64,000 nucleotides of DNA, from positions 4,903,001 to 4,967,000 of the forward strand of contig NZ_CP121650.1 of NCBI RefSeq assembly GCF_029714405.1, given 5' to 3'. Of the stretch, positions 60,553 through 64,000 are shown in pieces. A program made the position numbers and the translations under genes. Numbering within the stretch: the first letter of the stretch is position 1; each line of letters opens with the position of its first letter. The notes beneath the pieces were generated by a model. The model was not told the DNA's origin and searched no databases. It was given only the letters and a program-made list of their open reading frames with translations. This DNA comes from Bradyrhizobium sp. CB82. Its GTDB lineage: Bacteria > Pseudomonadota > Alphaproteobacteria > Rhizobiales > Xanthobacteraceae.

Positions 60553-60969
60553 ATGGGATTGGACAGCAAAAAGGACGTCCATTTAGACGGCCCAGGGTCG
60601 GTGAGCCGGTTGGAAGTTCTGGAAGGACCGTCGGGGCGGCGCGTGCGCTCGGAAGCTGAGAGAGCTCGGATCGTCGCGGAGAGTCTGTTGCCCGGTGCCC
60701 AGGTGGCCGAGGTGGCGCGCAAGCACGGAGCGACGCGCTGGCAGATCTACGATTGGCGACGGCGCTTTCGACAGCGAGGCCTGCTGCCGGCGTGCGAAGC
60801 GTCCCAGCCGACATTCGCGCCGCTGGTGGTGGGAGGTGCGTTGGAAGAGCGTCAGGCTCCGGCCATCAAGCTTGAGATCGCGATTGGTGATATCGTGCTG
60901 CGGACGGATACGGCCATTGATGCCGAGCAGCTGTCCCGGGTGATCCGCGTGCTGCGAGCATCACGATGA
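60553..60969 (+). CDS. tnpA: IS66 TnpA (helix-turn-helix)
   Basis: This 138-residue protein begins MGLDSKKDVHLDGPGSVSRL. It contains the HTH EAERARIVAESLLPGAQVAE and ARKHGATRWQIYDWRRRFRQ, typical of IS66 OrfA, whose DNA-binding supports transposition. Its stop overlaps the tnpB start (ATGA), so translation is coupled. It is full length. Confidence 0.9.
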   Translation: MGLDSKKDVHLDGPGSVSRLEVLEGPSGRRVRSEAERARIVAESLLPGAQVAEVARKHGATRWQIYDWRRRFRQRGLLPACEASQPTFAPLVVGGALEERQAPAIKLEIAIGDIVLRTDTAIDAEQLSRVIRVLRASR

Positions 60970-61319
60970 TTGCGGCCGGTGCTGATCTGAAGATTTACGT
61001 TGCAACGCGGCCGATCGACTTCCGCTGTGGCCACGATGGGCTTGCGGCGAAGGTGCAGGAGATGCTTCGTCTTGACCCGTTCAGCGGCGCAGCCTTCGTG
61101 TTCCGATCGAAACGAGCGGACCGAATCAAGATTTTGGTGTGGGACCGAACGGGCCTGGTGTTGGTTCACAAGCGCCTCGAAGGTTGCAAGTTCGTTTGGC
61201 CAACGATCGCGGACGGCGTGATGCGGATGTCGCCGGCGATGTTCGCGGCCTTGTTCGAGGGGCTGGATTGGAGGTTGGTCCGCCCGGAAGAAGCGCGGCG
61301 GCCGCAGGTCGCTGGATAA
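60966..61319 (+). CDS. tnpB: IS66 TnpB (Orf2-like)
   Basis: This 117-residue protein of the IS66 Orf2 family contains KIYVATRPIDFRCGHDGLAA, FVFRSKRADRIKILVWDRTG and ALFEGLDWRLVRPEEARRPQ, all diagnostic. It is required together with TnpA and TnpC, with an unknown biochemical role. It is undamaged and overlaps tnpA by four bases. Confidence 0.93.
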   Translation: MIAAGADLKIYVATRPIDFRCGHDGLAAKVQEMLRLDPFSGAAFVFRSKRADRIKILVWDRTGLVLVHKRLEGCKFVWPTIADGVMRMSPAMFAALFEGLDWRLVRPEEARRPQVAG

Positions 61320-61388
61320 CTGCGGCAGAATGACTCGGCAGCTATTTTGAGCGTGGCACGTGTGGCGCCGATGTGCTCGAAATAGCAC

Positions 61389-62978
61389 ATGAGCATCGCG
61401 GCGCTGCGCGACGAAAACGAACGCCTCAAGGCGCTTTTGGCGCAAACGCAGGCGGCCTTGAGCGAGCATCAGGGGGCGCTGGCGGCGTCGGAGGAAGCGC
61501 GGCGTCGGCTAGAGATCATTCTCGGCGAATTGCGCCGCGAGAAGTTCGGCTCGAAGTCCGAGAAGCTGCGGCCAGATCAGTATCACTTACCGCTGGAAGA
61601 CGTGGAGATCGCGCAAGGCATCCTGGACGCGGCGCAGGAGAGAGCCGAGGCTGTGATCAACGGCCGATCGCGGAACGTGCCGGATCAAGGTCCTCATCGC
61701 AATCGCGGCTGCTTGCCTGCCCATTTGCCGCGGGTGGAACGGATCATCGAGCCTGCAAGCACGCTCTGTCCGTGCGGTTGCGGCGCCATGGCGAAGATCG
61801 GCGAGGACGTCAGCAAACGCCTGGACGTGATACCGGCGCAATGGAGGGTGTTGGTCACGCGCCGCCCGAAATATATCTGTCGCCGCTGCTCGGGCCCCGT
61901 CGTGCAGGCGCACGCACCGGAGCACGTCGTGCCCGGCGGGCTGCCGACCGAAGCGGCCATCGCGCACGTGATCGTCTCCAAATTTGGCGACCACACGCCA
62001 TTTTACCGTCAGGCCGAGATCTATGCGCGCCAGGGGATCCGGCTTGATCGGGCGACACTGGGCAACTGGTCTGGCCGCGCCTGCTTCCATCTTCAGCCCA
62101 TCGCGGACCACATGCGCCACCACCTGGCTATGGCGGATCGGCTGTTCATGGATGAGACCAGGGCGCCGGTACTCGATCCGGGGCGCGGCCAAACGAAGAA
62201 AGGCTACTTCTGGGCGATCGCCTCAGACGACCGCGGCCACAGCGGGCCAAGTCCGCCGATCGTGCTGTTCCGATATGCCCCTGGTCGCAGCGGTGCCTTT
62301 GCTGAGCAGTTCCTCGACGGTTTTGGCGGACGCTACCTGCAATGCGATGCCTATGACGGTTATGACCGGCTGACCGAGGTCGTTCGACCGCAAGGGCCGT
62401 GGACGCTCGTGCATTGCTGGAGCCATTTGCGCCGGCGCTTCGTCAAATTGGTGCGCAACAGCAAGTCTCCGATCGCCGAGGCCGCCGTTCGACACATCGC
62501 GCAGCTTTACGCCATCGAAGCCATGGTGCGCGGCTCGTCGCCGGACGTCCGGTTGGCCACGCGCAAGGAGCACTCGCTGCCCCTCATCGCGGCTTTAAAA
62601 CCGTGGTTTGAGAAGCAGCTTTCTATGATCTCCAGCGGCTCAACGCTCGCCGAGGACATCCGCTATGCGCTCAATCACTGGCAGGGGCTGACCCGCTTCC
62701 TCGAAGACGGGCGTCTCGAACTCGACACCAACCCGGTCGAGAACGCCATCCGGCCGGTCTGCCTAACCAGAAAAAATGCGCTCTTCGCGGGCCATGAAAT
62801 CGGGGCCGAAAACTGGGCCATGCTGGCGTCGATCGTCGCCACCTGCAAGCTCAACAGCGTCAACCCGGTTGCCTACATCGCTGAAACACTCGAGGCGATC
62901 ATCGACGGCAATCCCCACAGCAGGATCGATGACCTCATGCCGTGGCGATTCCGCAAAACGTCAAGCCAGCTTCAATAG
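61389..62978 (+). CDS. tnpC: IS66 transposase TnpC
   Basis: This 529-residue transposase has an N-terminal leucine-rich coiled coil (MSIAALRDENERLKALLAQT). A zinc-binding region follows (STLCPCGCGAMAKIGEDVSK, and CRRCSGPVV). The DDE core comes next: DETRAPVLDPGRGQTKKGYF with the first Asp, LQCDAYDGYDRL with the second, and LDTNPVENAIRPVCLTRKNA with the Glu. The C-terminal IS66 tail ends DDLMPWRFRKTSSQLQ. All catalytic positions are present. Confidence 0.95.
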   Translation: MSIAALRDENERLKALLAQTQAALSEHQGALAASEEARRRLEIILGELRREKFGSKSEKLRPDQYHLPLEDVEIAQGILDAAQERAEAVINGRSRNVPDQGPHRNRGCLPAHLPRVERIIEPASTLCPCGCGAMAKIGEDVSKRLDVIPAQWRVLVTRRPKYICRRCSGPVVQAHAPEHVVPGGLPTEAAIAHVIVSKFGDHTPFYRQAEIYARQGIRLDRATLGNWSGRACFHLQPIADHMRHHLAMADRLFMDETRAPVLDPGRGQTKKGYFWAIASDDRGHSGPSPPIVLFRYAPGRSGAFAEQFLDGFGGRYLQCDAYDGYDRLTEVVRPQGPWTLVHCWSHLRRRFVKLVRNSKSPIAEAAVRHIAQLYAIEAMVRGSSPDVRLATRKEHSLPLIAALKPWFEKQLSMISSGSTLAEDIRYALNHWQGLTRFLEDGRLELDTNPVENAIRPVCLTRKNALFAGHEIGAENWAMLASIVATCKLNSVNPVAYIAETLEAIIDGNPHSRIDDLMPWRFRKTSSQLQ

Positions 62979-63194
62979 GGTCATGGCTAAGCGCTTACCT
63001 CAATCCGGAGCTGGTTGCCACAGCAAAGCGTCTACGCCGGCGATCACCAAAGGGGCACCGGCGCTCATTACGTGAGGTCGCCGACGAGCTCGCAAAACTG
63101 GGCTTTCCAACGAACGCGGAGTGAGATTTTCAGCATCGTCGATTGCTTCTATCGTTTCTGGCTAGGGCGTGTCATTACGCGCCTGGCTGTGACT

Positions 63195-63236
63195 GATGTC
63201 CGCTCAACCCTCAACAGCAGCGGATGAGCGGACATC
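63195..63236. repeat. 12-bp perfect inverted repeat
   Basis: GATGTCCGCTCA (63195-63206) and TGAGCGGACATC (63225-63236) pair perfectly around an 18-base loop. It sits 62 bases past the stop of the leftward TPR gene. There is no T-run on either strand, so its role (processing hairpin, protein site or terminator) is open. Confidence 0.65.
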
Positions 63237-63297
63237 GCTCGAAGTCGCAGAAGGCACAACTGCGGACGTTTCTTACAAACTTCGTGACATGAGCCCA

Positions 63298-64000
63298 TCA
63301 TCGCGACAGCGCGTCGAGTAAGATTTTTGCCTCCTTCAAGTCGGGCGTGCCGAAACCCTCGGTGAACCAGCCGTATATCGGGGCGAGGAGATCGCGGGCT
63401 TCTGCGTTCCTGCCTCGGTCGCTCCAGAGCCGCGCGAGGCTTGTGGCAGCACGCAGCTCCAGCGTCTTTGCACTCTGTCCGCGGCTGACTTCGATTGCGC
63501 ATCGAAAACACGCTTCGCTCTCGTCGTGTTGCCCGCGCGCCGCAAGCAGCCGACCCCTAAGGCTGTGCATTTCGGCCTGCCACCAAACTTCACCGCTCAC
63601 CGCTGTCAGGGCGAGCGCATCCTTCAACAATTCGAGCCCTTCGTCCGGCCTGCCGAGATCTGCTTTAGCGCTTGCCAAAACGGCCAACATGTAGGGTCTG
63701 GTGACTTGGCGGACAGCCGAAAAGAGCGCGAGCCCCTGTTCCATCGAAGCGATTCCGTGCTCGAGTTCGGCGCTATCCGCCGTCGCCCACCCCAAGAAGA
63801 AAGTCCCAGCGCCGCGCATCATGGGAAAGTCGTGCTCTTGCGACAGTTCGATCAGCTCAGATGCAAGATCGCGGCAGGATTGTCTCTGGCGGCCGACCTG
63901 AAGGACGATCGCACAGAACCACATTGCCAGGGCGAGGCTGTACGGATGGGACAAGCTCCGAGCCAACGTGACGGCCTCTCCACCGAGTTTCATTGCCTTT
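63298..64000 (-). CDS. TPR-rich C-terminus of a large regulator (cyclase/ATPase type), 5' end outside window
   Basis: The leftward frame enters at the right edge and ends at 63298. It shows helical repeat patterns (MEQGLALFSAVRQVTRPYML, AKADLGRPDEGLELLKDALA, ETFFR-like CFRCAIEVSRGQSAKTLELR) and finishes APIYGWFTEGFGTPDLKEAK before ILLDALSR. This ending is characteristic of large rhizobial proteins that combine a cyclase or winged-helix domain, an ATPase and TPRs. The N-terminal domains lie beyond the window, so the type cannot be fixed. Confidence 0.7.
   Translation of the reverse strand, partial: KAMKLGGEAVTLARSLSHPYSLALAMWFCAIVLQVGRQRQSCRDLASELIELSQEHDFPMMRGAGTFFLGWATADSAELEHGIASMEQGLALFSAVRQVTRPYMLAVLASAKADLGRPDEGLELLKDALALTAVSGEVWWQAEMHSLRGRLLAARGQHDESEACFRCAIEVSRGQSAKTLELRAATSLARLWSDRGRNAEARDLLAPIYGWFTEGFGTPDLKEAKILLDALSR

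Larger units (their letters stand above)
60474..62998 (+). mobile_element. Complete IS66-family insertion sequence
   Basis: The 2525-bp element begins GTAAGCGCTTAGCC (60474-60487) and ends with its exact reverse complement (62985-62998). It is flanked by the 8-bp direct repeats CTCAATCC (60466-60473 and 62999-63006), the usual IS66 target duplication. It carries tnpA, tnpB and tnpC in order, all intact, so it may be transposition-competent. Perfect ends and target repeats point to a recent insertion. Confidence 0.95.
60361..63124 (+). pseudogene. Serine recombinase C-terminal remnant split by IS66
   Basis: The left part (60361-60473) ends LRAARQRKREAVGKVEGRKS then WAELNP; the right part (62999-63124) starts LNPELVATAKRLRRRSPKGH then RRSLREVADELAKLGFPTNA and stops. 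Removing the IS66 and one 8-bp target copy joins them exactly in frame. The combined pattern, ARxRKR--GKxEGRKS and LREVADELAxLGF, is the region after the resolvase domain in large serine recombinases. The catalytic N-terminal domain is missing, so the gene was already truncated or lost before or after the insertion. Confidence 0.7.

Overview
The window looks like a Bradyrhizobium-type alphaproteobacterial chromosome (Rhizobiales). The codon use is strongly GC-biased. Characteristic loci include ndvC-ndvD-ndvB for cyclic beta-(1,3)(1,6)-glucan, a nasT-nasS nitrate-responsive regulator pair, phosphatidylcholine synthase, IalB, HspQ and many small proteins typical of Bradyrhizobium genomic islands. 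The species call is inference from gene families; no database search was possible.

Bases 1-42220 are core chromosome. From left to right they hold a nitrate/nitrite assimilation block (nirA, a formate/nitrite channel, nasS, nasT), rimO, an aminotransferase preceded by an arginine-rich leader peptide and a perfect terminator hairpin, a leftward run (pcs, terC, qor, Nudix), a flavin hydroxylase, hspQ, ialB and a peptide-binding protein. Next come an adenylate-forming pseudoenzyme beside a degenerate GGDEF protein, a class III cyclase with TPRs, a small membrane-protein/TerC operon, mfd-sdhE facing recG, an oxidoreductase, DUF502, glmS, glmU, a SPOR-like protein and the ndv cluster.

A tRNA-Lys(TTT) gene at 42562 marks the switch to an accessory region that continues to at least 63.1 kb. 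The region consists of small orphan genes, frameshifted or truncated remnants, dispersed palindromes and short duplications. About 250 bases after tRNA-Lys lies the isolated 3' half of a tRNA-Glu gene, which resembles an integration scar. Three relatives of a minimal ATP-dependent DNA-ligase adenylation domain occur here, two of them followed by a duplicated small CxxC protein. A HipA-like kinase overlaps a DUF3037 gene. A complete IS66 element (60474-62998, 14-bp ends, 8-bp target duplication) splits what was left of a serine recombinase gene, and no intact integrase is visible.

The window ends inside a leftward TPR-rich gene, probably the C-terminus of a large ATPase or cyclase regulator. 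The candidates for less-described biology are the arginine-rich attenuator, the minimal ligase family with its CxxC partner, the HipA-like/DUF3037 pair, and the adjacent pair of catalytically degenerate adenylate-forming and GGDEF proteins.
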